Shown piece after piece: positions 25,870 through 34,270 of a DNA stretch of 64,000 bases. Each line of letters starts with the position of its first letter. The stretch's first letter is position 1. The stretch is from positions 496,001 through 560,000 of the forward strand of contig NZ_JAMLIX010000002.1 of the NCBI RefSeq assembly GCF_023953965.1. The letters are read 5' to 3'. The notes beneath the pieces were generated by a model that saw only the letters and a list, made by a program, of their open reading frames with translations, made no database searches and had not been told where the DNA came from. Origin of the DNA: Bosea sp. (in: a-proteobacteria). GTDB lineage: Bacteria > Pseudomonadota > Alphaproteobacteria > Rhizobiales > Beijerinckiaceae. The translations under genes and the position numbers were made by a program.

Positions 25870-26213
25870 TCGGTTTCCGATCTCTGGTCAGGAAGCCCCG
25901 GGGAAACCCGGGGCTTCTTTTTTTGATACAGGGCGCCTCGGGAAACCGGGGCGTCCGTTTCCATATCGCGGGAGGCCCCGGTTTCCGGTGCCTGTTTTTC
26001 ATGTGGGTTGTCCGGCTTGGCTGTTGACGGCGGCCTGTTGTCCAGCCTGATCTGGCATGGGTGTTCGCGCCACCGTCCCGCAAGGCGGCGGCTCGCGGGC
26101 GCCCGACGAATCGATTCCGCGGATCGCCCGGCAAGCCTTCGAGAAGCGAGGACGGTCCGGATAGGGGGACAGCTGCGCCCGATCGCGAATCGGGGCGGAG
26201 CGGGGGGCGGTGC
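25870..26213. other. 344-base intergenic region between porin and OmpA-family gene
   Basis: No gene is supported. It holds the porin terminator and a second inverted repeat: ggaaaccggggc (25941-25952) and its exact complement (25975-25986) with a 22-base spacer. A weak T-rich stretch follows. The remainder presumably carries the promoter of the OmpA-family gene, but I cannot place it. Open frames on either strand here look like chance. Confidence 0.55.
25892..25924 (+). terminator. Rho-independent terminator of the porin gene
   Basis: A perfect 11-bp stem (25892-25902 with 25907-25917) closes a GAAA loop and is followed directly by seven T (25918-25924). It begins 22 bases after the porin stop. 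This is the strongest terminator in the window. Confidence 0.93.
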
Positions 26214-28583
26214 ATGTCTCAGCCGGCGCGTTGGCTCTGGGGGCTGGTTCCACTGGCTTTGTTGTGGGGAGCCGGGAACTTCGCGCTCGATTCCGCGATC
26301 GAGCAGGATGTCGGCCGGCGGGCCGAACGGGCCGTGGCGGCGGTGGCCGGCACGATACCGGGCGCCCGCCCCGTGGTGGCCGAGGTCGACGGCCGCGACG
26401 TCACCATCGGTGGCGAGGTCCTCTCCTCCGACGGGGCGACCAAGGCGATGGCCCGGCTGCAGGGCGAATTCGGCGTGCGCAGGACGCTCGGCGGATTGTC
26501 GCAGGTGGTCGCCCAGAAGCCCTATTCCTGGTTCGCCGGCCGCCAGGGGAACACGGTGACGCTTGGCGGCTTCGTGCCCGATCTCGAGACCGCGGCGGCT
26601 AACCTGGCGGCGGCTTCGGCGGCCCTGCCGGGCTTGGCGGTCGACGACCGCCAGACCGTCGCCTTCGGTGCGCCGGAGGGGTTCGCCGCCATGGCGGCGG
26701 CGATGATCGCCGAATTGCCGAAGCTCGCCTCCGGCAGGGCCGCCCTCGACGATGGCCGCTTCTGTATCGAGGGGAAGGCCGCAAGCCCCGATTCCTTTCT
26801 GGAACTCGAGACGGCCAGCGTGCGGGCGCAGCGGCCGGGCTTCAGCGCCGTCGCCTGCGATCTCGAGCCGCCGAGCGTGACGCCCTATCGCTGGAGCGCC
26901 GAGCGCGAAGCCGGCGGCGGGCTCACCCTGCGCGGCTTCTATCCCGACCGCGAGACGCGCGAGCAGATGCTGGCGGCGGTGCGGCAGGCTTTCGGGGCAG
27001 CGGCAGCGCTGCGTGACGAGATGAAGCCGGCGCTCGGCGCACCCGCGACCTTCCTGGCGAAGGTCAGGCGCGCGGTCGCGGATCTGGCGCGGCTTCGCGA
27101 GGGCAAGGCCGAGATCGAGGGCGATGCCCTGACGCTCGCCGGAAATGGCCCGCAGGATTACGAGGCGTGCGAGGCGCTGCGCCGTGATGTTGCCCGGACG
27201 GACGCTCCGGTGACGCGGGCCACGATCGATTGTCCGCCGCCTCCGCCGCCACCGGTGCCGGTCGTGGTTCCGCTGCCGGAGGTGCCGGGGCTGATCCTGG
27301 ACGATGTCCTGCCCGCGCCGCCGCAGCCGGAAAGCGCAGCGGCGCCTGCCGAAGCGCCTCCCGCGCCGCCCGCACCCGCTGCCGAGCCTCCGGCGCCCCC
27401 CGCGCCTCAACCGGTCACGCCGCCGGCGGCCGCTGTGCCGGTGGAGGCGCCGCGCCCGGCCGTGCCTGTGAACTGGAGCGCGGTGCGCGGCGAAGGCGGC
27501 GTGCGGCTGGACGGGATGCTGCCGGACGAGGCGCTCCGCGCCGAGGTTCTCGGCCTGGCGCGCGGCCATTTCGGGGCGGCCGTCGAGGATCGCATGATGA
27601 TCGAGCCGGCGCTGCGTTCCGATATCGATCTGCGCGCTTCCACCGCCTTCGCGCTCGATGTGCTGTCGAAGCTGAAGGCCGGCTCGGTGACGATCCGGGA
27701 CAAGGCTTTCGCGATGGCCGGCGAGGCCGCGGATGCCGCAAGCCTTCAGGCCCTGCGCGATCTTCTGGCGCGCGGCGCTCCCGCCGGGCTTGCGCTGCCC
27801 GAGGAGGGGCCCGGCGCTGTCGTCGTCCGGCCTTACGGCCTTTCCCTGTCGGTCGATCGCGGCGGCCTCAGCCTCTCCGGCTATCTGCCGGACGAGGCGA
27901 CGCGGGCCGCCTTGCGCGCGGCGGTCGCCGAATCGCCGCTGAAGGATCGCCTCGACGACGCAACGATCCTGGTTCCGGGCAGCCCGGCCGGCTTCGGCGC
28001 GGCGGCCCGCACCGTCCTCGCCGACCTGCTGCGGCTGGATATGGGCTCCGCCTCGGTGGTGGACGATCGTGTCACGCTGCGCGGACTGACCTGCCGCGAA
28101 CTGATCAAGAGCGAGATCGAGACCAGCGCCGCCACCGGCCTGCCGCCGGGCTTCACGGCCGATGCGGTCATCGGCCTGCGCCAGACCGGCTGCGTGGTCG
28201 TTTCCGCGGCGACCTGCCAGAGCGATCTCGACCGGCTGACGACGCGCAATACCGTGCTGTTCGGCCAGGCAACCGCAGTCCTCGAAACAGACCCCGAGAC
28301 GGACCGGGTCATCGGCGAGGCCGCTTCCATCCTGAAGCAGTGCCCGGCTTCGGCGGTGGTGATCGAGGGCCACGCCAACCGCGACGGCGAGCGGCGCGGC
28401 TACGACAACATGGACCTGTCGCTCCGCCGGGCCCAGCACGTGCGCGACGAGCTGGTGCGGCGCGGCATCGAGCCGGGCCAGCTTTCGGTCCGGGGTTTTG
28501 GCAGCACCCGCCCGCTGGTGACCTACGAGACGCCCGAGGCCCGGGCGATGAACCGCCGTGTGCAGTTCACCGTGGCGAAATAG
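26214..28583 (+). CDS. Inner-membrane-anchored OmpA-domain protein with BON-like and four tandem repeats
   Basis: The protein has 789 residues. The N-terminus has one membrane helix (about 8-24) without a clear cleavage site. A BON-like domain covers about 28-100 (ARPVVAEVDGRDVTIGGEVL). Four degenerate units of about 120 residues follow at 102-222, 223-340, 419-538 and 539-662. Each opens with a hairpin such as LTLRGFYPDRET, VRLDGMLPDEAL or LSLSGYLPDEAT, and each holds a second shorter hairpin. A Pro/Ala-rich linker (341-418) separates units two and three. The C-terminal OmpA domain (about 680-789) contains VVIEGHANRDGERRGYDNMD, LSLRRAQHVRDEL and the peptidoglycan-binding tail ARAMNRRVQF. It likely ties the inner membrane to the cell wall. 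The small membrane protein follows 9 bases later. Confidence 0.85.
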   Translation: MSQPARWLWGLVPLALLWGAGNFALDSAIEQDVGRRAERAVAAVAGTIPGARPVVAEVDGRDVTIGGEVLSSDGATKAMARLQGEFGVRRTLGGLSQVVAQKPYSWFAGRQGNTVTLGGFVPDLETAAANLAAASAALPGLAVDDRQTVAFGAPEGFAAMAAAMIAELPKLASGRAALDDGRFCIEGKAASPDSFLELETASVRAQRPGFSAVACDLEPPSVTPYRWSAEREAGGGLTLRGFYPDRETREQMLAAVRQAFGAAAALRDEMKPALGAPATFLAKVRRAVADLARLREGKAEIEGDALTLAGNGPQDYEACEALRRDVARTDAPVTRATIDCPPPPPPPVPVVVPLPEVPGLILDDVLPAPPQPESAAAPAEAPPAPPAPAAEPPAPPAPQPVTPPAAAVPVEAPRPAVPVNWSAVRGEGGVRLDGMLPDEALRAEVLGLARGHFGAAVEDRMMIEPALRSDIDLRASTAFALDVLSKLKAGSVTIRDKAFAMAGEAADAASLQALRDLLARGAPAGLALPEEGPGAVVVRPYGLSLSVDRGGLSLSGYLPDEATRAALRAAVAESPLKDRLDDATILVPGSPAGFGAAARTVLADLLRLDMGSASVVDDRVTLRGLTCRELIKSEIETSAATGLPPGFTADAVIGLRQTGCVVVSAATCQSDLDRLTTRNTVLFGQATAVLETDPETDRVIGEAASILKQCPASAVVIEGHANRDGERRGYDNMDLSLRRAQHVRDELVRRGIEPGQLSVRGFGSTRPLVTYETPEARAMNRRVQFTVAK

Positions 28584-28592
28584 GAGGCTGCC

Positions 28593-28880
28593 ATGCTCTA
28601 TCTCGCCAGCCAGTTCCTCTGGTTCCTGCTCGCCGCCTTCGGGCTCGGCTTCGCCATGGGCTGGATCAGCCATGACGGCGGCAAGGCCCGCTTCTGGAGC
28701 GGCGGCTGGAGCGCCGTCGCCGCGCTCTGGATCGCCGGCGCCGCCCTGAGCTGGCTCCAGCTCCTGAACGGCGCGACCGCGACCTGGGTCGAGACGGGGC
28801 TTCTGTTCGCCGGCGCCTATTGGCTGGGCTGTGTCTGCGCAAGCCTGCTGCGCAGGCCGGCCGGGCGTCCGGGAGCCTGA
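28593..28880 (+). CDS. Small membrane protein paired with the OmpA-domain protein
   Basis: This 95-residue protein has three hydrophobic segments (about 4-24, 38-57 and 66-86). Between the first two lies GWISHDGGKARFWSGG. I do not recognise a family. It starts 9 bases after the OmpA-domain stop with AGGAGGCTGCC immediately upstream, so it is almost certainly co-transcribed and may be a membrane partner of that protein. It converges with the hydrolase gene (6-base gap). The function is unknown. Confidence 0.78.
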   Translation: MLYLASQFLWFLLAAFGLGFAMGWISHDGGKARFWSGGWSAVAALWIAGAALSWLQLLNGATATWVETGLLFAGAYWLGCVCASLLRRPAGRPGA

Positions 28881-28886
28881 GCCGGA

Positions 28887-29780
28887 TCAGCCGGCGCGGC
28901 GCTCGGCCCGCGCGATCAGCCTGGCGATCCGCCGGATCATGTCGGTGGAGCCCAAAAGCGGGGCGTGGCCCTGGCCCGGCGTGGTGAAGATCTCGCAATC
29001 GGGGTGGCGTTCGGCCATCTCGTGCAGGGTCTTGTCGGCCAGGAGATCGGAATTGGCGCCGCGGATCGCGAGCAGCGGCACGCCGTTCAGCGCATCGAAA
29101 TAAGGCCAGAGCACCGGCAGGGGCGCCTCGAGGTCGAGTTCTTCCAGCACCTTCATCAGCTTGGCGTCGTAATCGGGCCGGAGCGGCCCGTCTCGATCCG
29201 TCCAGGTCCGGCGCGCCATCATCTCCCATTCCGCATCGTTCAGGATCGGGAACTGCTGGTCGGAGAGCCGCTTGAGGATCTCGGCGCCTTCCTGGAAGCT
29301 GCGCGGCACCGGCAGCTTGCCGACATAGCCGCGGATGCGCAGCAGGCCGCGCGCGTCGATCACCGGTCCGACATCGTTGAGGACGGCGCCGCGAATCATC
29401 GCCGGCCGGGCCGCCGCCAGCGCCATGGTCAGCAGGCCGCCGCGCGAGGTGCCGACGAAGACGGCCTGCTCGATGCCGCTGGCGACCAGCGCCTGGATCA
29501 TGTCGTCGAGCTCGATGCGGATCTCGTAATTCTTCCAGTCCGGGTCGTAGGCGGACAGGCCCCGCCCGCGATAGTCGAGAGCCAGCACGCGGCGCGGCCG
29601 GGCCTCGTCCTCGGCGATCGCGCGTGCGAGCTCGTGGAAATCGGCGGCGGTGCGGGCAAACCCCGGCAGGCAGACGACCGGCAGCGCCGTGGCCTCGAGC
29701 GGGCCGTAGTCGCGCAGGTGAAGCCTGAGCCCGTCGCCGGCGTTGACGAAGCGGGAGGAGAAACCGGATTCGGGCGGCAT
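28887..29780 (-). CDS. Alpha/beta-fold hydrolase
   Basis: This is a 297-residue soluble hydrolase. The oxyanion/lid region VVCLPGFARTAADF (about 35-48) is present, with LDYRGRGLSAYD and the nucleophile elbow FVGTSRGGLL with Ser in GTSRGG. The late catalytic His lies in TPGQGHAPLLG near the C-terminus. These form a Ser-His catalytic core, and Asp is probably in the strand before RGANSDLL. The substrate is unknown; ester, lactone or C-C hydrolases of this shape are common. The ATG at 29780 begins MPPESGFSSRFV; longer in-frame extension overlaps the transglycosylase gene and is not coding. It lies 80 bases after slt on the same strand. Confidence 0.88.
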   Translation of the reverse strand: MPPESGFSSRFVNAGDGLRLHLRDYGPLEATALPVVCLPGFARTAADFHELARAIAEDEARPRRVLALDYRGRGLSAYDPDWKNYEIRIELDDMIQALVASGIEQAVFVGTSRGGLLTMALAAARPAMIRGAVLNDVGPVIDARGLLRIRGYVGKLPVPRSFQEGAEILKRLSDQQFPILNDAEWEMMARRTWTDRDGPLRPDYDAKLMKVLEELDLEAPLPVLWPYFDALNGVPLLAIRGANSDLLADKTLHEMAERHPDCEIFTTPGQGHAPLLGSTDMIRRIARLIARAERRAG

Positions 29781-29860
29781 GATGGACTCAAAAGGAGGCA
29801 AGGGGAGCGCAGCTAACCATGGCGGGAGCGGGGGCGAAAGCGGGCGGGCCGACCGCCGGC

Positions 29861-31936
29861 TCACTCGCGCCTGCCGCCGCGCTTCAGGTCGTAATCGATC
29901 AGATAGGCGGTGCGCTGGTTCAGCCGCTCGCGATAGACCTGCAGGTTCTCCATCACGCGCTGGACGTAGTTGCGCGTCTCGGAGAAGGGGATGCGCTCTA
30001 CCCAGTCGACGGCGTCGACTTGCTGGTCGCGCGGGTCGCCATAGGCGGCGATCCATTTCTTCACGTTCGGCGAGCCGGCATTGTAGGCGGCGAAGGTCAG
30101 GATATAGGAGCCGCGCCACTCCTTCAGCAGGTCGTTGAGATGGGCGGCGCCCATCCGCGCCGCATAGAGCGCATCCTGGCCGAGCTTCTGCCAGTCGAAG
30201 GGTAGCCCCGCGCGCCGTGCCGTCTCGCGCGCCGTCGCCGGCATCATCTGCATCAGCCCGCGCGCGCCGGCATGCGACATCGCGGTCGGATCGAAGGCGC
30301 TTTCCTGCCGGGCGATGGCGTGGACGATCGCCCGCTCCATCGGGTCGCCGAGCACGTCGAACTCCGGCACGCCGTCGGTCGGATAGGCTGCCATGTCGAG
30401 CGGGAAGCCGCGTTGCAGCGCGGCCTTGCCGATGCGCAGCAGGGCGCGCGCATCGCTCTCGCGCCGGGCGATGGCCGCGATCGCCTCCAGCGCCTCGGTG
30501 CTGTGCAGGCGCTGCGCCAGCTCGTTCAGCATCAGCGTGGCGAGGTCGCGCTCGCCGATATGGTAGAGCAGGCGCAGCGCCTTGTGCCCCGGCAGCGTGT
30601 CGAGCCCGGCCGCCGCCGTGCGCCTGAGCTTCAGGCCGGGAAGGCTGAGCTTCGCCCGCGCCAGCTGCCCGTAATAGGCGACCGGATGCTCCGCCGCCCG
30701 GCCGAAGGCGGCCCGGGCCTCCTCGGCCTCGCCCAGCTCCTCATGGGCGCGGCCCTGCCAATAGGCGGCGCGCGCGACCGAGATCGGCGTCGCCGCGATG
30801 CTTGCCGCCGTGTCGAAATGCTTCAGCGCGACATCCGCCTTCTTCAGGAAGCGCAGCGCGATGAAACCGGCATGCCATTCCGCCTCGATCCGCTCGGCCG
30901 CATCCTCGGCGCCGTGCCCGGCCGCGACCTCATAGGCCTTCTGCGGCTCATTGGCATCGAGAAGCTTGCGCGCGATCAGGCGCCGCTCCTCCCACCAGCC
31001 GTCGCCGTCGCCGAGCAGGGCCGGATCGCGCGGCACGGGGCTGAGCGCCTTCACCGCATCGTCGAGCCTGTCGGCCCGGCGTGCCTGCTGGGCCTGGAGG
31101 AAGGCGAAGGAAACGTCGCCGCGCACCGAAGCCGGCACGGCCGCGATCAGCTTCTCCGCAATCGGCCGGCGCGCTTTGGCGCTGGCGAGCCGGGCCCTGG
31201 CCAGCACGAGGTAATCGGCCGAAACGCGGGCGGCGTTGCGCAAGGCCGATTCGCCGTTGCCGCGGAACAGGAAGCGCTCGGCCCGCAGGCGGTGATCGTC
31301 CCGGATCAGAGCGCTCTCGAACGCCTTGAGCACGATCTTTTCGAGCGCCTGCCCGAAAGCATCCTGGCGCCATGTCCGGCGGATGAGGGCGATCGCCTCC
31401 TCGCTCCGGCCTTCGTCCCGGAGCGCGAGCGAAAGCGCGATCCGCCCGGCCGGGGAGAGCGGTTCATGACCCTGGAAGAAAGCGCGGACGACGGCCGGGC
31501 TCTTCTTCTCGGCGATCAGCGCCTCCTCGGCGCGGCGCCGGAAGCGGGTCGTCGCCGGGTGGTTCGGATGCTCGCGCAGGAAGGCCTCGATCCGTGCGAA
31601 GGGGACGCTGCCGGCATTGGCGTAGATCGCCACCCATTCGAGCAGGGAGCGGGCGGCCCTGTCGTCGATGCGCTGGGCGAGATCGTCGCCGGCACTGAGC
31701 GCACCGCGGCGATAGGCGCTGACCGCCGCCTTCACGGCCTGTGGATCGGCGGCGGTCTCGGCCTTGAGCGCGTCGGTCGGGTAGGGCGGCAGCGCGCCCG
31801 TCGTCTCGACGTCGACGGGCATGACGAGCGCAGGCGGGCTCGCGGGCGGGCCGTCCTCGTCCGCCCGCGCCGGCGAGACGCCGAGCAGGGCGGGCAGCAA
31901 GAGGCCGATCAGTCTCGCGGTGGCGGGCGAGGCCAT
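29861..31936 (-). CDS. Soluble lytic murein transglycosylase (Slt70-like)
   Basis: The enzyme cleaves the MurNAc-GlcNAc bond of peptidoglycan, leaving 1,6-anhydro-MurNAc. The protein has about 691 residues. The signal peptide is ARLIGLLLPALLGVSPARA-DEDG (cut near 26). A long alpha-helical superhelix of tetratricopeptide-like repeats makes up the middle. The C-terminal SLT domain has catalytic Glu545 in IARQESAFDPTAMSHAGARG, then LMQMMPATA and TFAAYNAGSPNVKKW. I prefer the ATG at 31936 because GGAG lies 7 bases upstream and the signal peptide is better placed. The ATG at 31963 would add nine residues. It is divergent from dapA. Confidence 0.93.
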   Translation of the reverse strand: MASPATARLIGLLLPALLGVSPARADEDGPPASPPALVMPVDVETTGALPPYPTDALKAETAADPQAVKAAVSAYRRGALSAGDDLAQRIDDRAARSLLEWVAIYANAGSVPFARIEAFLREHPNHPATTRFRRRAEEALIAEKKSPAVVRAFFQGHEPLSPAGRIALSLALRDEGRSEEAIALIRRTWRQDAFGQALEKIVLKAFESALIRDDHRLRAERFLFRGNGESALRNAARVSADYLVLARARLASAKARRPIAEKLIAAVPASVRGDVSFAFLQAQQARRADRLDDAVKALSPVPRDPALLGDGDGWWEERRLIARKLLDANEPQKAYEVAAGHGAEDAAERIEAEWHAGFIALRFLKKADVALKHFDTAASIAATPISVARAAYWQGRAHEELGEAEEARAAFGRAAEHPVAYYGQLARAKLSLPGLKLRRTAAAGLDTLPGHKALRLLYHIGERDLATLMLNELAQRLHSTEALEAIAAIARRESDARALLRIGKAALQRGFPLDMAAYPTDGVPEFDVLGDPMERAIVHAIARQESAFDPTAMSHAGARGLMQMMPATARETARRAGLPFDWQKLGQDALYAARMGAAHLNDLLKEWRGSYILTFAAYNAGSPNVKKWIAAYGDPRDQQVDAVDWVERIPFSETRNYVQRVMENLQVYRERLNQRTAYLIDYDLKRGGRRE

Positions 31937-32107
31937 GGCGGGGCTCCGATCTCGGGCGGACATCGTGCGATGGTCGGGGAAGGGCGTTTAAGAAGGTTTA
32001 ACCATGAGGCCACGGATTTTCATCGGCTTCCGGCTTTGCCTTGGCGGGGCGACGGTTTATGTGTGGCGGCCTTGCAACCCGCCTTTTCGCCTTCAGGATC
32101 GCCGCTC

Positions 32108-33001
32108 ATGACCAAGCAGATTGCCCTTTCCGGCTCGATGCCCGCTCTGGTCACGCCGTTCAAAGCCGGCAAGATCGACGAGGAAGCGCTGCGCGCGCTG
32201 GTCGACTGGCAGATCGGCAGCGGCTCGACCGGGCTCGTGCCCGTAGGCACCACCGGCGAAAGCCCGACGCTGTCCCATGACGAGCACAAGCGCGTCGTCG
32301 AGATCGTCGTCGGCCAGAACAAGGGCCGCGTCCCGGTCATCGCCGGCGCGGGCTCCAACAGCACCGCCGAGGCGATCGACCTCGCTGTCCATGCCGAGAA
32401 GGCCGGTGCCGACGCCGTGCTGGTGGTGACGCCCTATTACAACAAGCCGACCCAGGAGGGCATGTACCGGCACTTCAAGGCGGTGAACGATGCGATCGGC
32501 CTGCCCATCATCATCTACAACATCCCGCCGCGCTCGGTGGTGGACATGTCGGTCGAGACGATGGCGCGGCTCTACGAGCTGAAGAACATCGCCGGGGTGA
32601 AGGACGCCACCGCCAATCTCGCCCGCGTCTCGCAGCAGCGCCACGCCTTAGGCGCGGATTTCATCCAGCTCTCGGGCGAGGACATGACGGCGCTCGCCTA
32701 CATGGCGGCCGGCGGCCATGGCTGCATCTCGGTCGTCGCCAATGTCGCGCCGCGCCTCTGCGCCGATCTGATGGAGGCCGTGCGGAAGGGCGATTTCGCC
32801 GGGGCGCTCAAGGTGCAGGACCGGCTGGTGCCGCTGCATGACGCCGTCTTCAAGGAGCCGGGCCTGGCCGGCGCCAAGCATGGGCTGACCCTGCTCGGCC
32901 GCGTCGAGGAGGAGATCCGCCTGCCGCTCCTGCCGGTGACGCCGGCGACGGGCAAAATCATTCGCGAGGCGATGGTTTTCGCCGGGCTGCTCAATGCCTA
33001 G
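32108..33001 (+). CDS. dapA: 4-hydroxy-tetrahydrodipicolinate synthase DapA
   Basis: DapA condenses pyruvate with aspartate semialdehyde, the first committed step to lysine and diaminopimelate. The protein has 297 residues. The active-site set is complete: Thr48-Thr49 in VGTTGESPTL, Tyr137 in IIIYNIP, and the Schiff-base Lys165 in AGVKDAT. The VTPYYNKPTQEGMYRHF loop is present as well. lysC elsewhere in the window feeds the same pathway. The gene starts a short operon with smpB (13-base gap). It is divergent from the transglycosylase. Confidence 0.96.
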   Translation: MTKQIALSGSMPALVTPFKAGKIDEEALRALVDWQIGSGSTGLVPVGTTGESPTLSHDEHKRVVEIVVGQNKGRVPVIAGAGSNSTAEAIDLAVHAEKAGADAVLVVTPYYNKPTQEGMYRHFKAVNDAIGLPIIIYNIPPRSVVDMSVETMARLYELKNIAGVKDATANLARVSQQRHALGADFIQLSGEDMTALAYMAAGGHGCISVVANVAPRLCADLMEAVRKGDFAGALKVQDRLVPLHDAVFKEPGLAGAKHGLTLLGRVEEEIRLPLLPVTPATGKIIREAMVFAGLLNA

Positions 33002-33014
33002 ATAGATAAGCGGC

Positions 33015-33488
33015 ATGAAGAAACCCGATCCGGAGCGCTATCGCCTCGCGGCCGACAACCGCAAGGCGCGCTTCAATTACGAGATCAAGGAGACGATCGA
33101 GGCCGGCCTTGCCCTGCAGGGCACGGAGGTCAAGTCGCTGCGCGGCGGCCGGGCGACGATCGGCGAGAGCTATGCCGGCCCGATGGGCGACGAGCTCTGG
33201 CTCTTCAACTCCTACATCCCGGAATATCTCGAGGCGAACCGCTTCAACCACGAGGTTCGCCGGCCGCGCAAGCTCCTGCTGCATCGCCGCCAGATCAACA
33301 AGCTGATGGGCGCGATCCAGCGCGAGGGCTTCACCGTGATCCCGCTCAAGGTCTATTTCAACGAGAAGGGCCGGGCGAAGATCGAGCTCGGCCTCGGCAG
33401 GGGCAAGAAGCTGCACGACAAGCGCGAGACCGAGAAGACCCGCGACTGGAACCGCGACAAGCAGCGGCTGTTGAAGACGGGCGGGTAG
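33015..33488 (+). CDS. smpB: SsrA-binding protein SmpB
   Basis: SmpB binds tmRNA and brings it to stalled ribosomes for trans-translation. The protein has 157 residues. The core signature runs ARFNYEIKETIEAGLALQGTEVKSLR, then ANRFNHEVRRPRKLLLHRRQI and GFTVIPLKVYFNEKGRAKIELGL. A basic C-terminal tail (KKLHDKRETEKTRDWNRDKQ) enters the mRNA channel. It lies 13 bases after dapA, an order common in alphaproteobacteria. The tmRNA gene is not in the window. It converges with the NYN-domain gene. Confidence 0.96.
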   Translation: MKKPDPERYRLAADNRKARFNYEIKETIEAGLALQGTEVKSLRGGRATIGESYAGPMGDELWLFNSYIPEYLEANRFNHEVRRPRKLLLHRRQINKLMGAIQREGFTVIPLKVYFNEKGRAKIELGLGRGKKLHDKRETEKTRDWNRDKQRLLKTGG

Positions 33489-33502
33489 GGGCGCCCCGCG
33501 CT

Positions 33503-34129
33503 TTACCCCTCGGCCGGTTCGTCGCCCTGGCGGATGCCGTAGCGCCGCTCCAGCGACGGGTTGCCGGGGGCGGCGGGCGCGGCGCCGCCGCGGCTCGTGC
33601 GCTCGGCCGGGTCGCGGCCGATCTTCTGCGCGAGCTGGGCGAGGTCGACGAACTCGTCGCATTGCCGGCGCAGCTCGTCGGAGACCATCTGCGGATTGGT
33701 CGAGATCGTCGACACCACCGAGACCTTGACGCCCTTGCGCTGCACCGCCTCGACCAGCGGGCGGAAATCGCCGTCGCCGGAGAACAGGTAGATCTGGTCG
33801 AGATGCGGCGCGAGCTCCAGCATCTCGATCGCCAGCTCGATATCCATGTTGCCCTTGACCCGGCGCCGGCCGGTGGCGTCGGTGAACTCCTTCGCCGCCT
33901 TGGTGACGACCCGGTAGCCGTTATAGTCCAGCCAGTCGACCAGCGGCCTGATCGAGGAATACTCCTCGCTTTCCACCAATGTGGTGAAATAGAAGGCGCG
34001 GATCAGGTTGCCGCGCCCCTGAAACTCGCGCAGCAGACGCCGGTAATCCATGTCGAAGCCGAGTTGCTTCGAGGTCGCGTAGAGATTGGCGCCGTCGATG
34101 AAAAGCGCGATGCGCGGTGCGCCGCTCAT
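33503..34129 (-). CDS. NYN-domain (LabA/DUF88-type) putative ribonuclease
   Basis: This 208-residue protein has a PIN-like NYN domain. Acidic residues expected at the metal site are present: Asp12 in LFIDGANLYATS, Asp in KGNMDIELAIEML, and the Asp pair in LFSGDGDFRPLVEA. A C-terminal tail of about 35 residues is low in complexity (RTSRGGAAPAAPG). The family includes predicted RNA-processing nucleases and cyanobacterial LabA. Position next to smpB is compatible with RNA turnover, though they face each other. About 140 bases of AT-richer sequence precede its start and probably hold its promoter. Confidence 0.85.
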   Translation of the reverse strand: MSGAPRIALFIDGANLYATSKQLGFDMDYRRLLREFQGRGNLIRAFYFTTLVESEEYSSIRPLVDWLDYNGYRVVTKAAKEFTDATGRRRVKGNMDIELAIEMLELAPHLDQIYLFSGDGDFRPLVEAVQRKGVKVSVVSTISTNPQMVSDELRRQCDEFVDLAQLAQKIGRDPAERTSRGGAAPAAPGNPSLERRYGIRQGDEPAEG

Positions 34130-34270
34130 GGCAATGACTCCTGCTGAAATATCTCAAGTAAACAAACTGCCCGCAAAACGCGGTTTAACAATGTCGTTTC
34201 ATGACTGAAATCAGACAAGTTTCAAGTCGCCGCGCCCGGCGGCACGGCGTGGATCATCCCTGCCACGGCG

